Assembly: GCF_011397635.1 (NCBI RefSeq)
Contig: NC_064775.1
Coordinates: 19,698,954-19,762,953 of the forward strand
DNA from: Epinephelus fuscoguttatus
Taxonomy: Eukaryota; Chordata; Actinopteri; Perciformes; Serranidae
DNA: 64,000 nt
Direction: 5' to 3'
The position numbers and the translations under genes are program-made. Below the pieces are notes generated by a model. It searched no databases. It had not been told where the DNA came from and worked only from the letters and a program-made list of their open reading frames with translations. Positions 54,611 through 64,000 of the stretch are shown piece after piece (the stretch's first letter is position 1; every line of letters starts with the position of its first letter).

Positions 54611-55550
54611 TAATGCTGTATTCCTAATTCCAAAAACTAAGAAACATTAAGGCAATGAAGGGATTTTGGTGAAATTAGCTCATACACATAAAAAAACACA
54701 AATCAGAACCAAAAGTGTAAAGGGTACATTCTGTAAATTTTTCTGTTATATAAGAACTCAGCATGAGAAAAACACAAGACTGTATAGTTAATATATTGGT
54801 TTTTTTTCTAACTCCAAGCCATTAATGAAAAGAAAGCTTTTTTAGCTAAGCTAGGGGAGGTCAGTGGTAGCCTATTAATCACAGAACTCATCATTTGTGT
54901 TCTCTAGCTCACATGTGACATCTTGAGCCAAAATACTCCTTTCTGGCCTCCTCCCTATAACCATCACCCCACTTAGTTTCTCGTGTTGGTGGACGCTCCA
55001 GCTGTAGGCTACACGCTATGAACAGTTCTCTTTTCAATAAAAAGGAAAAGACACTACAGTAGCTGACAACTCAAAAATTATTATTGTGATGATGCGGTTT
55101 GGTAACAGTCTGTGGTTTCTGACTTGCCAGGTGGCTATTTTTACTTAAAGAGGCAACAGATAGGATTCAGGGTTTTTTTTAGCTTGACGCCACCTAGCGT
55201 CAGTGTTGTTGCGTCGCACTGTCGCAACAACCAAATTGACCGTAGGGATTGGAGATAATCAATAATATGACCCTATTAGACTCTCTAAATTAAATAAAAT
55301 GTAGGCTGTAAAGCCACTGGTATACCTCTATGTATATGTAGAATGAGAAGGTGTGTGGACACTATACTAAATAAATGAGTAAAGAGACCGAGCAACAATT
55401 ATCAGATTTATCTGAAGAAAAAACAAATAGTAATGCAAATAATTATACCAGAATGCACCAGTACAAACAACTCACAGTAAGTTATACCAATATGCACAGT
55501 ATCAGTACAAACAACAGTAGACGCAATGGAATTATACCAATATGTAAGGG
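54610..55550. other. Nothing firm
   Basis: No gene is recognised. Repeat debris is suspected near 55140-55240 (GACGCCACCTAGCGTCAG, GCGTCGCACTGTCGCAAC, each internally palindromic), but boundaries are unclear. Confidence 0.3.
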
Positions 55551-55745
55551 ATAATGCATAGTGAGTCTGTGACTGTTGAAAAAAAGGCGTTCGCAGAGAC
55601 AAACTACGGCTGTTTTCTGGAGCGGAGGAGAGGATTTTACTCCACTTCTCCTGGTCGGAGATGCTGGGTGCCCAGTAGCTGCAAAGGCTGCCCTCACATT
55701 TATGGCCAGTGACCGACATGATCTCCCTGCTCTCCAGGTCAGCTT
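55550..55745 (-). pseudogene. Possible tyrosine-recombinase (Crypton-like) C-terminal fragment
   Basis: The minus-strand frame from 55719 reads [18 protein letters not shown], then [18 protein letters not shown]-x-(C/S)-x-x-S-L-x-x-Y is the shape of the last catalytic box (G-H followed by Y) of tyrosine recombinases carried by animal Crypton and DIRS elements and by domesticated Crypton genes. The upstream catalytic R and H-x-x-R box are not in frame, and K stands where R is usual. This is a short relic and the call is tentative. Confidence 0.35.
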
Positions 55746-55899
55746 GGGAGAGCTGTGTGGACTAATGTTAACTGATTTTGATGCTCCTCAGTCTAAGGCC
55801 GTCCCTAGCAATGGAGCAGCAGAGCAGCGTGATACCTCAAGAAATAAACACCGCAGAATTTTGTTGATTGACCAATCAAAATCAAGTATTTAAGAGTGC

Positions 55900-56730
55900 C
55901 ATGTTCTAAGTACATGTAAACAGTCCCGAGTCTAGAATAAAGGGAACTGTATGGAAACGATGCGGCTGGTCAGAGCTCAAATTGAATGGGAAACAAAATT
56001 CAGTGTTCACTTAGCTGGGCGTAACTTAGCTGGGCGATGTACGTCGATAGCTGCCTCCGTGAGAAGAGAACAGATGGAAGGGAGAGGGGTATCACTGTCT
56101 GAGGGCTGCCATAGAATGGCAACGAGGATGTCAGTCGACCAACACTTGCTACCCGGTCCCTGGTTGTGGTGATTTGCGATGCTGGGCTAGGAATGAACTA
56201 GCAGCCAGTACAGTACAGTCCTCTTGTCTAGTTAACATTTAGCCATGTTACTTACTGATCCATTAGAAAGAAAGCTAGCTGGACACCAGTGTTGAAGCCT
56301 CTTTGTTCACGGAGCTCCCTCCATCTCTTGAACACCTGACTGAGGTTTACTCTTGTTTTTCCTCTTCTTTTATCACTCTCCTTTTTGCTCTTCTTTGCCT
56401 CCTCAGACAGAGGAGCTCCAAACTTTGTCCATCTGCCATTGTGCTTGTGACTCTACTATCTCATGCCCAACTCCTTATAAGGACCAGCTCCAGTCCCTGA
56501 TTGGCTGACCGACCAATTTTGCAATACATGATGCGTTTCCTGCCGTAAAGCAGATTTTTCCGCGAAATTTTGGCACCGGTGGCAGAAGCTTATTGCAAAG
56601 ATTGCAAAGCCACTAAGTCACCTATGTAAACGCTGGTAGTATGATTTTACTGTGGCTACTACCCTGTGCAACCCACATTATTTTCATAATGATATACTTA
56701 GGAATAGATGCTATCTGTTGTCTCTTTAAG
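55900..56730. other. Nothing firm
   Basis: No gene is recognised. A short tandem TTAGCTGGGCG/TAACTTAGCTGGGCG duplication is visible near 56010-56038. Confidence 0.3.
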
Positions 56731-56734
56731 TTAA

Positions 56735-57441
56735 AGGTGCTGCATGTAAGAATGTGGCCAAAATGGTTACTGCACTCAAATTCAAAATACTGCCGCGAGT
56801 CGTGTCCGCCCCTACAGATTCAAGGTTGCTGGACAGCGGCATGCTGGAGACTGATTTGTTTGCCCACGGGCGGCTGCCGTGGCAGGGCTGCATCGCCGCG
56901 TCCTTGATCTTCGGTTTTCCAGCGGACCGTTTGAGCAAGTCCGGCTTCTCTGCTGCTAACGCTGCTGCCAGGATACAGCTGAGGAGGAGCTGGCTGCTAA
57001 TGCTATGTACCGGGACACTGCTAATGCTGCTGCCAGGATACAGCTGAGGAGGAGCCGGCTGCTAATGCTATGTACCGGGACACTGCTAATGCTGCTGCCA
57101 GGATACAGCTGAGGAGAAGCCAGCTGCTAATGCTATGTACTGGGACACTGCTAATGCTGCTTGCCATGCTGCTGTAGCTCAGTCGTAACTGTAACTGATG
57201 CTGAGACTCTACTGACTGTGTGACTGGTAGACGGCAGTGGGTGGCGCAACAGGCCAAAACACAAATTCAAAACATAAACATGATTTGCAGACTGTAAAAA
57301 TGTTTTTTAAATGCGAATATTCTGGCTGTACTATTGTTGTCAGTGAGATCAGTATGTTATATTAACATTATTCCTTAGTCTCTGTGACATATTAAGATTA
57401 TTTTACGACTATTTGCTTTAGATTTCTGACATATAGCTCCT
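56735..57441. mobile_element. Non-autonomous element with TTAA target duplications (piggyBac/Kolobok-type)
   Basis: TTAA stands at 56731-56734 and 57442-57445. Inside, AGGTGCTGCATGTAAGAA on the left and, reversed, AGGAGCTATATGTCAGAA on the right form imperfect 18-bp terminal repeats with four differences. The left third is GC-rich and holds a 65-bp tandem repeat (see separate entry). No transposase is present. The TTAA duplication limits the class to TTAA-specific superfamilies. Confidence 0.65.
56950..57170. repeat. 65-bp tandem repeat, about 3.4 copies
   Basis: GGATACAGCTGAGGAG starts at 56971, 57036 and 57101, giving an exact 65-bp period. The units differ at a few sites (GAGGAGCTGG / GAGGAGCCGG / GAGAAGCCAG). 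A fourth partial unit follows. Because 65 is not a multiple of three, each unit changes the reading frame, so the array is not a protein repeat. Confidence 0.9.
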
Positions 57442-57529
57442 TTAATGATTGGATACTTCCACCCATGGGTTAATTACTGAGTGGGCCTACAAGGACCGGA
57501 AGCTTCAGGGGGACCCCTGGCCTTCAGGG

Positions 57530-58460
57530 AACTGCAATGAGACAGAAAATAACAACAAAGAGACAAAACAACCAAAAAGAGACACAATTACCTCAAAGAG
57601 GCACAAAATAACTGCAAAAAGACACAAAGTCATCTTCTTCTTCTTCTTCCTAAAAGTGCCCACCCCTGCAAAGTAGCTACAATTACACCGTAGATTTACT
57701 ACTTTTACTTTTTTTTTTTTTTAGTGACTGGATACTGACTCTACTGACGGGCCTATAGGGGCAGAAAGTCTTGGCGGGGGCCTGGCCTTCACCTGCAAAA
57801 TGTCAAGCAAAATAACATGCACCGACCAGGAGATTCAAAATGACCAAAAATGACACAAAATAACCCCAAAAAGACAAACTTATCTCAAAGAGACACAAAA
57901 CAGCTTCAGAGATTTACAAAATAACTCCAAAAAGATGCAAAACTACAGCAAGGAGACACAAAATAACCACACAGAAAATAATTACAAAGACACACAAAAT
58001 TACCAAAAAAGACAGCAGTATGTCAAAGAGACCCAAAAAGGCACAAAATGAATGATCTCACAGAGACATAAAATAACTACAAAGAGACACGAAACAACCA
58101 AAAAAGTCCCAAAAATATCTCAGAGACATAAAGCAACCAAAACAAGACACAAAATTACCTCAAATAGACACAAAATAACTACAAAATAAACACCAAATGA
58201 CCAGAATGGACAAAAAATGATCTCAAAGAGACACGAAACAACCAACAGAGACAAAACAACAACGAAGAGACACAAAATAACCAAAAAATACACAAAATGA
58301 CTTCAAAGAGACACAAAATGATGAAAGAAGACACAAAATTACCCCAAAAAGACAAACTTATCTCAAAGAGACACAAAACAACTTCAGAGATCTAAAAAAT
58401 AACTCCAAAAAGATGCAAAACTACAGCAAGGAGACACAAAATAACCACACACAAAAATTT
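57530..58460. repeat. Degenerate minisatellite built on GAGACACAAAATAACC
   Basis: Over about 930 bp the plus strand is a chain of variants of (A/G)AGACACAAAAT(A/G)ACC(A/T)(A/C)AA spaced roughly 20-27 bp. Within it a 111-bp block (57863-57973) is repeated at 58341-58451 with three differences, a 478-bp higher-order shift. A poly-T/TTC tract interrupts at about 57630-57650 and again near 57711. No protein is implied. Confidence 0.8.
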
Positions 58461-58499
58461 CACAGAGACACACAAAACGTGATGCAAAAAAACAAACAA

Positions 58500-59990
58500 A
58501 CTGTAAAGTCTGTGTGTCTTGCTCCATGTAAGAGAGGTGGGTTTTTTGCATATCTGTGCCCAGGGGCCCATCATCTCATAATCCAGGCCCTGGCTAGATG
58601 TACTCTGCATCTCATGTCTGTGTCAAATTGCTGCTGTCTTGCTGACATCATATAAAAAGTTTTAAAGATTTTTACATCAGTGTCAGTATGCTCTTTGTAT
58701 AAAGTTACGTTATGTATTGGAAATTTACATCATAAGTAAAAACGCAAAGATCTGGGTAGTTGGCACCAACAGAAGTAGTAGGACAAAAAGAGTAGGACAA
58801 AAGTAGTAGTAGTAGGACAAAAAGACGGTGGTGGTCACACAGTATGACTGACAGGTGGTTGCTTGAACTGCACGGTGATAACCAAATACCAAAAGCACAA
58901 ATGTGGATCTTTCCATCAGTGAGCATAATTGGAATCCTGAATTTGAAGTTGGTCATTATAAATGATTTTCTAATCTATTAAACAGATCCCAATGTGATTA
59001 ATACTCCACTACTCTCTACTCTCTGCTTTTATTATAATTGATAAATCAATTTTGACAAAAGTGGAGAGAAGAAGGCTGCCCAGTGTGGACGCTGCAGGAT
59101 GGAGGAGATTGAGTGTGACCGTGGCTGCCTGTCATCAGGACATCAGGTTGAAGCTCTGAGATATTGGGTCAGAGGGATGGAGATAATAATAAATTAGACT
59201 GTCATAATCCATTTTCTGACAGGAGAGCCACTTCAGGGACTCCTTGCAGGGTGTGTAAAACACATGACAGCCACTAGAGGACAGTGTTGACTCAGGATGG
59301 AGTGTTTCTAACCTCATTAAATCACTCAAGGCCTCACAATGATGTCCAACAGCATTACAGCAGAATGCGAAGTTGCAGCGTTTGCATCAGATTAGGCCTG
59401 CAGAGGATAGAACCAGGAGAGAAATTTGTAAGTGATAATTAATTCCTGTAATTTTCCCGACAAACAAAAGAAAATGATTTTTTTCTTTTCTCTTCAAGTT
59501 CAGTATAGTTAACATTATATTAGGAGGAGAAGGGGGGTTGTGGGAGCCCGCAGTCACACCTTGATAATTGGAAAAGGCAAACAGAAGTGAGACCTTGAGA
59601 TGTAACAGTGACAAAAGGGAGAGAAAGGAAAGGGGAGGACAGGGAGGAAGAGAGTTGACACCACTCATCAGCGACTCTTTCAATATTCTTTCATGTCTGA
59701 CGCTCCTGTGCCTCTCCATCCCTTCTCTTCTTAATCTCCGCTGTGAACTAGGTGAGTGTAATTACACCGGAGCATGTCACATTCACTTCCCCTGGCCATC
59801 ACCGTGTTTAAACATCTGTCACCTCCTCCACCGACGGCCAACGCAGCCATGGGTTTCTAAAAAGGGTGATCTACGTTCTAATGAACGTGAGGAGATCCAG
59901 TCATATCGCTTGGTTTCAGTCAGAGCCGGATTGTGGCAGATTCATTACTTGTGGTTCAGGAGTGGATGTGTGTGGACTCACACACACCTT
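58500..59990. other. Intergenic, nothing firm
   Basis: A short TAGTAGGACAAAA direct repeat lies at about 58775-58825. No exon chain was found. A donor-like CTAGGTGAGTG at about 59748-59758 stands alone. Confidence 0.4.
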
Positions 59991-59991
59991 T

Positions 59992-59993
<2 letters not shown>

Positions 59994-60023
<30 letters not shown>
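59994..60023. repeat. (AT)n microsatellite
   Basis: A run of about 14 AT dinucleotides flanked by GTATAT and ACACAC. Confidence 0.9.
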
Positions 60024-60028
<5 letters not shown>

Positions 60029-60329
60029 TCATCTAGTCATCCTATACATCACATCATCACTGGGTCTTTGTCCTCAGTAGATAGAACTGTCCACAGCAAT
60101 TACTCCAGGAGCAACAAAAACATCCGAAGAAGCAACTTAAGACAGCTCATCTCTTTGTTAGACATTTTGCTATAAAGTAAGGCGTTTCAAGCTAATCCAA
60201 AGGCAAAAGTGTTTTTCTGCTCTAAACTGCAACTAGCATGTTGTCTATTTATCTCCATGTCCTCCATATGGAGCTTTATCAATGCTGATTTTTGTGTAGG
60301 ACACGTAGCTGTAGCCTTACCCATGACAT

Positions 60330-60950
60330 CCTACAATCCAGTCGCTAGAAAAAATGTTGGCATTGATACAGGCATAACAACCACTTGGTTATGGTTAGTA
60401 AAAGATCCTGTTTTGGCTTAAAATACCTCATTTGGGAGGCACTGCCCCATCAGGAAAACCAGCTATGTCCTGGTGAATAACAAGCACTTTTTGGGCCGAC
60501 GTGTCTTTTAATAACAACCACATCTGAGCCTAAAAAGCTGCTGGAGACACACCCACAGGTTGCTACAAAGCATCCACGATTATCACCTAAACATGTTTTG
60601 CTGTTAGTTGATTTCTATTTTTGGGATATGTAGCTTTTGCCTCAGTCCTTACCATGACATCCCACAACCCAATCACCACAAAAATGTCGGCATTGACTGT
60701 TTCTGCCATTAACACTGCAGCGTGGCTATGTTTAGGCACAAAAACCACTTGGTTATGGTTCGTATAACATCCTTATATACCTTTTTTGGGGGGCACTATC
60801 CCAGCAGGAAATGCAGCAATGTCTTGGTAAAAAACAAGCACTATGCCAGCCAAAGTGTCGTTCTGTAACACCCACATTTGAAGTCTAAAAAGCTGCTGGA
60901 AACACACCTACAGGTTGTTACAAAGCACCCATGATTGTAGCCTAAACTTG
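60330..60950 (-). repeat. Two tandem minus-oriented partial copies of the TIR/VNTR family
   Basis: Two blocks about 330 bp apart start with the family terminus: CCAGTCGCTAGAAAAAATGT at 60338 and CCCAATCACCACAAAAATGT at 60669, each followed by (T/C)GGCATTGA. Both continue with AACCACTTGGTTATGGTT, then a GGGAGGCACTGCCCCATCAG / GGGGGCACTATCCCAGCAGG unit. Then comes AAAAAGCTGCTGGA(G/A)ACACAC, ending with GTTGCTACAAAGCATCC / GTTGTTACAAAGCACCC. Orientation is reversed compared with the 2.6, 13.2 and 15.7 kb copies. Confidence 0.7.
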
Positions 60951-60984
60951 TTCTTCATACCTAACGACTGAATAGCATTATTCT

Positions 60985-61205
60985 AAGTCCAGATGATGTT
61001 GGCGTAAGATATTTGGAAGATGCTGGATTTTGGTCCACATCATCTGTCAGTATTCTATGTCAAATTGAAATTGGCATTAGATGTTGCCCTGACATTAAAC
61101 TTTGGTCACCCAATGTCAAAACCTAAATTCAACCACATATCAGCGTTGAACGACATTGGTGGCCAGCTGGGTTGTGTTGGTTTTATGGTGCACAACTTTA
61201 CTGTT
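60985..61205. repeat. Teleost dispersed repeat with GATGTTG / TGGCATTAGATGTTG words
   Basis: The phrases GATGTTGGCGTAAGAT, TTTTGGTCCACATCATC, TTGGCATTAGATGTTGCCC, TTTGGTCACCCAATGTC and GACATTGGTGGCCAGCTGGG follow the pattern of an abundant fish repeat that duplicates GATGTT/AACATC-type motifs. Its boundaries are not defined. Confidence 0.4.
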
Positions 61206-61209
61206 CAGG

Positions 61210-64000
61210 CTCACTCTCACATGCTCTTATCATAGCCATTATTTTAGCGCTGACTGAATTATTGCAGCTTTAAGTCATCATATGTACAAAACGGGAAAAA
61301 ATGGCTAATTTTTCACCTGCACTTAAATCACAGAGCTCATTATTTCTTTCTTAACATTTTAAAATCCGTCTATAATTAGAAAAAGTATATCTGAAGACTG
61401 ATTTGGAAATCTGAACATGTCTCGGTTGCACCTTCTGTGCTCTCAGTAATGCTGCACACTATATGCTATTGATGTTGCTTGCATGTAACTATAATGAGCA
61501 TATAGGCAGGTTAATGTATGCATATAATGTCACTGAATCAAGCACATGGTGTGGTGCAAAGCACAAATAATGATGCATATGGATGCTTCTGCATTCATAA
61601 TATAAAAACAAATATAATGAGCATTCACTGAAAGCTGGACACAACATTTTCGTTGATCCCACCGCCTTCCCTGAATCTCCCCCGCTCTCTGCTCGTTGGT
61701 ACACTCTGCTCTACCTCCACATTACCCAGAGGCCAACCCAGGGGGCGCAATTATTCAGGCCTTTGCTCAGCCAAGTAGAAGAAATTAGCCTCTTCTCCCG
61801 AACCAAGACCTTCTAACCTGCACCAGGACCTCGGGCTGCCTCTCTGACTAGCGTGACCCCCTGTGACTTCCCTCTCCAGACCTTGTTTTCCATACATATG
61901 AGCCCGAGCTGGCCGGAGCCACGCTTGGCTGCCATATGGGCTCTCCTTGCCCCGGCTGGCAGAGATGGGCTGGGGAGCTGCGGGCTATAAAATCCAACAC
62001 CCCCACACCTCGGTGCACCCCTTCTGGAAGGATGCTGGTGTCCTCGGGCTGATGATGCGCTCTTACAACAATTCAACAAAAAAAAAAAAAAAAAGTCTAA
62101 GATGGTGAGCAGCTGGGCTGAGATGTGTCATTCTCTGTGGCCTTAAAAGCTGCAATTACAAAAGAAATTTAATTTAGGAATAAGACTATAAGTTGTGTAA
62201 CCTATAGGCTATAGGTTTTCATATCTAAATGAGCAATTATGGAAATGAAAAAAGTTGAAAACTGATGAATTCTATTATCCAAGGGCACAGAATCAGAGCT
62301 CCTTTTATACTTCACTTGATCTTTTCTGTAATTTGCCCTCTTCTTTTTCTTCATTAAAATCATTTTGAGTCACAGGTGATTCCATTTCCCATGTCTGTGC
62401 TGACAGATCCTCCTCTCTTACCTCACCCTCTTCTCCCCCTGTCTGTCTTTGCCTACCCCCCCCCCCACACCTTCCATTTCATCTTTTCAGCCCAGTCAGT
62501 GGTGGATAATGAGGTCTGCGGCCTGGCGCTGTGCTCCCCGAGTACAGTAAGAGTTTGAAAATTGTCGAGGTTTTGCGGTTGCATCACAGTATCTTTCTGC
62601 AACCTTGGCTGCCGTTATAGGGTGTAAGCACACAAGGCGATGAAATGTTAGTGGGGGTTTTTTGTATTTGGTATTTTTATCGTATACAAATTTGTGCTGA
62701 TGATTGCTGGGTAATATGTATGTTGATATTGTCCAATGTGAAGTCGTAGCTAGTTCAGATGCAACATCTGGGGCCACTGTGCAGGATATAGGAGTTTGCA
62801 TTCCATCACAGACCTGTGATTATGTAATTAAATGAAAATGTTCCTGTATGCCATATCTGTTTGAAATTTGGGACTTCTGTCTCCCCCTTCTAGCAGTAAG
62901 AGTAATTACACAAACACTGTTTGGCCTGCTTATTGCATGTGCCTGCAGGTGAGCTCCCTGCCATCGATTGCTTTTTTGAAATGTATTTTAAGCCTTCCTC
63001 AGAACTGCAACTTTCTGTTTTTTTTCTGGAGCATCCTCTCTCTTTTTGGATTTTCCGCCACACTCCAAGATGCCGCTACATCCTTATGGTCTCTCCCCCA
63101 TTCCTGCCCCCTTTTGCCACAGACAGAACAGCTCCAGCACTGTGAAATACATAGAGCTTTTCCTGGTGGTGATAGGCTGAGTCAGTCAAACAGGATGCAT
63201 TTTAGCAGCATGAGTGACTCTTTGTAATTGTTTTCAATGAAAGTGAAGCATTTTATTTGCTGCTTTTCCATTGCTAAGCACCTTGCATTTATGTGCTCTA
63301 TGTGCATCTCGTTTTTGCAGGAGCACCCTGAATGCCTCGAGTTTATAAAAAAACATAACTCAGAGCAGAAAAAGCGCCCAACTTGATTGGTGTTTTATAC
63401 CATTGTCCAATCAGATGAATTGAAAGGTGGCCTTTGGTTTGGTGATGAGAACAAGTGGTTGTGTACATGGTTTGTGTTAACGTTAGCTGCAAGACATCTC
63501 TTTTCAACTTAACTACTTTCTAACGTTTTACCAACCAAGTTTGGCCGGAGTATTGACAGCAGATTGTCAGAATGTCCACACTCATCCTAAAATAAGCCTT
63601 GAACTGATGATCATCCAGGCGAAGCTCCTGGATCAGCTGGTGGTACTCCCTGTGATTTCTCCTCTTTCTGAAGGTCTCAAGTACCTAAAGAGGCTCAAAA
63701 CACAGGATTGGACATTTAAGGATTTTCATTTGAGAGAAACTAAAGAATTAGTACATCATGACAATTTATAGTGTAACAAGCAGTATCAGCTGATACACCT
63801 ACAAGCTTTCCAATACACATTAAAAGGTGTTTCGTGTCAGTTAAGCTGTTGTTTCCCGTTATTCCGATAACCAGTTCTGGGAACAATTGCTTCTCCTCAC
63901 CTACCCAAATTTGGAGTCATGTCAGGTCATCTGCTTAAAGTCATGCCAGATCATCTAAACAATAAGAGTTTATGTGAGGTCATCAACACTATACCACACA
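61210..64000. other. Right end of window: no gene recognised
   Basis: No exon chain could be built. A GC-rich patch lies at 61680-62060, and an exon-like segment at 62491-62546 with strong splice signals is discussed as a finding. A poly-A stretch is at 62078-62095. Other open frames lack family resemblance. Confidence 0.4.

Noticed and set aside
59568..60080. Plus-strand open frame of 170 codons
   Set aside because: It runs through the (AT)n microsatellite (an IYIYIY stretch) and has no domain-like part. Only a lone donor-like site is present.

Overview
This is vertebrate nuclear DNA, most likely from a ray-finned (probably spiny-rayed teleost) fish. The genes are split by GT-AG introns, there is no operon structure, and the non-coding DNA is full of teleost-type mobile DNA: truncated CR1/L2/Rex-like LINEs, hAT and Harbinger-like non-autonomous elements, fold-back elements, a pogo relic and many microsatellites. 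Three protein-coding genes can be rebuilt exon by exon, all on the + strand.

Region 1 (1-9.8 kb) is lypd1. It encodes a GPI-anchored Ly6/uPAR-domain protein of 141 aa from three coding exons (190-238, 5009-5143, 9203-9444), with repeats in both introns. Region 2 (9.8-24.6 kb) is a repeat-rich intergenic stretch. It holds a fold-back element, two long copies of a dispersed family with an internal roughly 57-bp tandem array, an AT-rich array of about 230-bp units, a degraded coding relic and two retroelement pieces. Region 3 (24.6-32.9 kb) is actr3. Its 12 coding exons join with intact phases into the 418-aa Arp3 subunit of the Arp2/3 complex. Region 4 (33.3-48.4 kb) is tmem182, a four-pass claudin-like protein of 284 aa in five exons. 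Its 12-kb last intron is stuffed with mobile DNA. Region 5 (48.4-64 kb) has no host gene that I recognise. It contains two separate nested insertions in which a hAT-like element with a perfect 8-bp target duplication sits inside an older terminal-inverted-repeat element. It also holds a broken pogo transposase, a possible tyrosine-recombinase fragment, a TTAA-flanked element with a 65-bp internal repeat, a long degenerate minisatellite and more copies of the dispersed family.

The three genes are not functionally coupled as far as the sequence shows. lypd1 acts at the neuronal surface, actr3 in actin branching, and tmem182 in muscle and adipose membranes. All three human orthologues are on chromosome 2 but far apart, so their adjacency here is a fish-lineage arrangement of one ancestral linkage group. 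I found no CRISPR array, rRNA or intact tRNA gene. The most unusual material is the TIR/VNTR dispersed family (copies near 2.6, 6.4, 13.2, 15.7, 33.6, 35.5 and 60.3 kb) and the nested transposon stack at 48.8-52.3 kb. Exon coordinates come from hand splicing and should be good to the base. Transposon boundaries are good to the base where a target duplication is quoted and approximate elsewhere.
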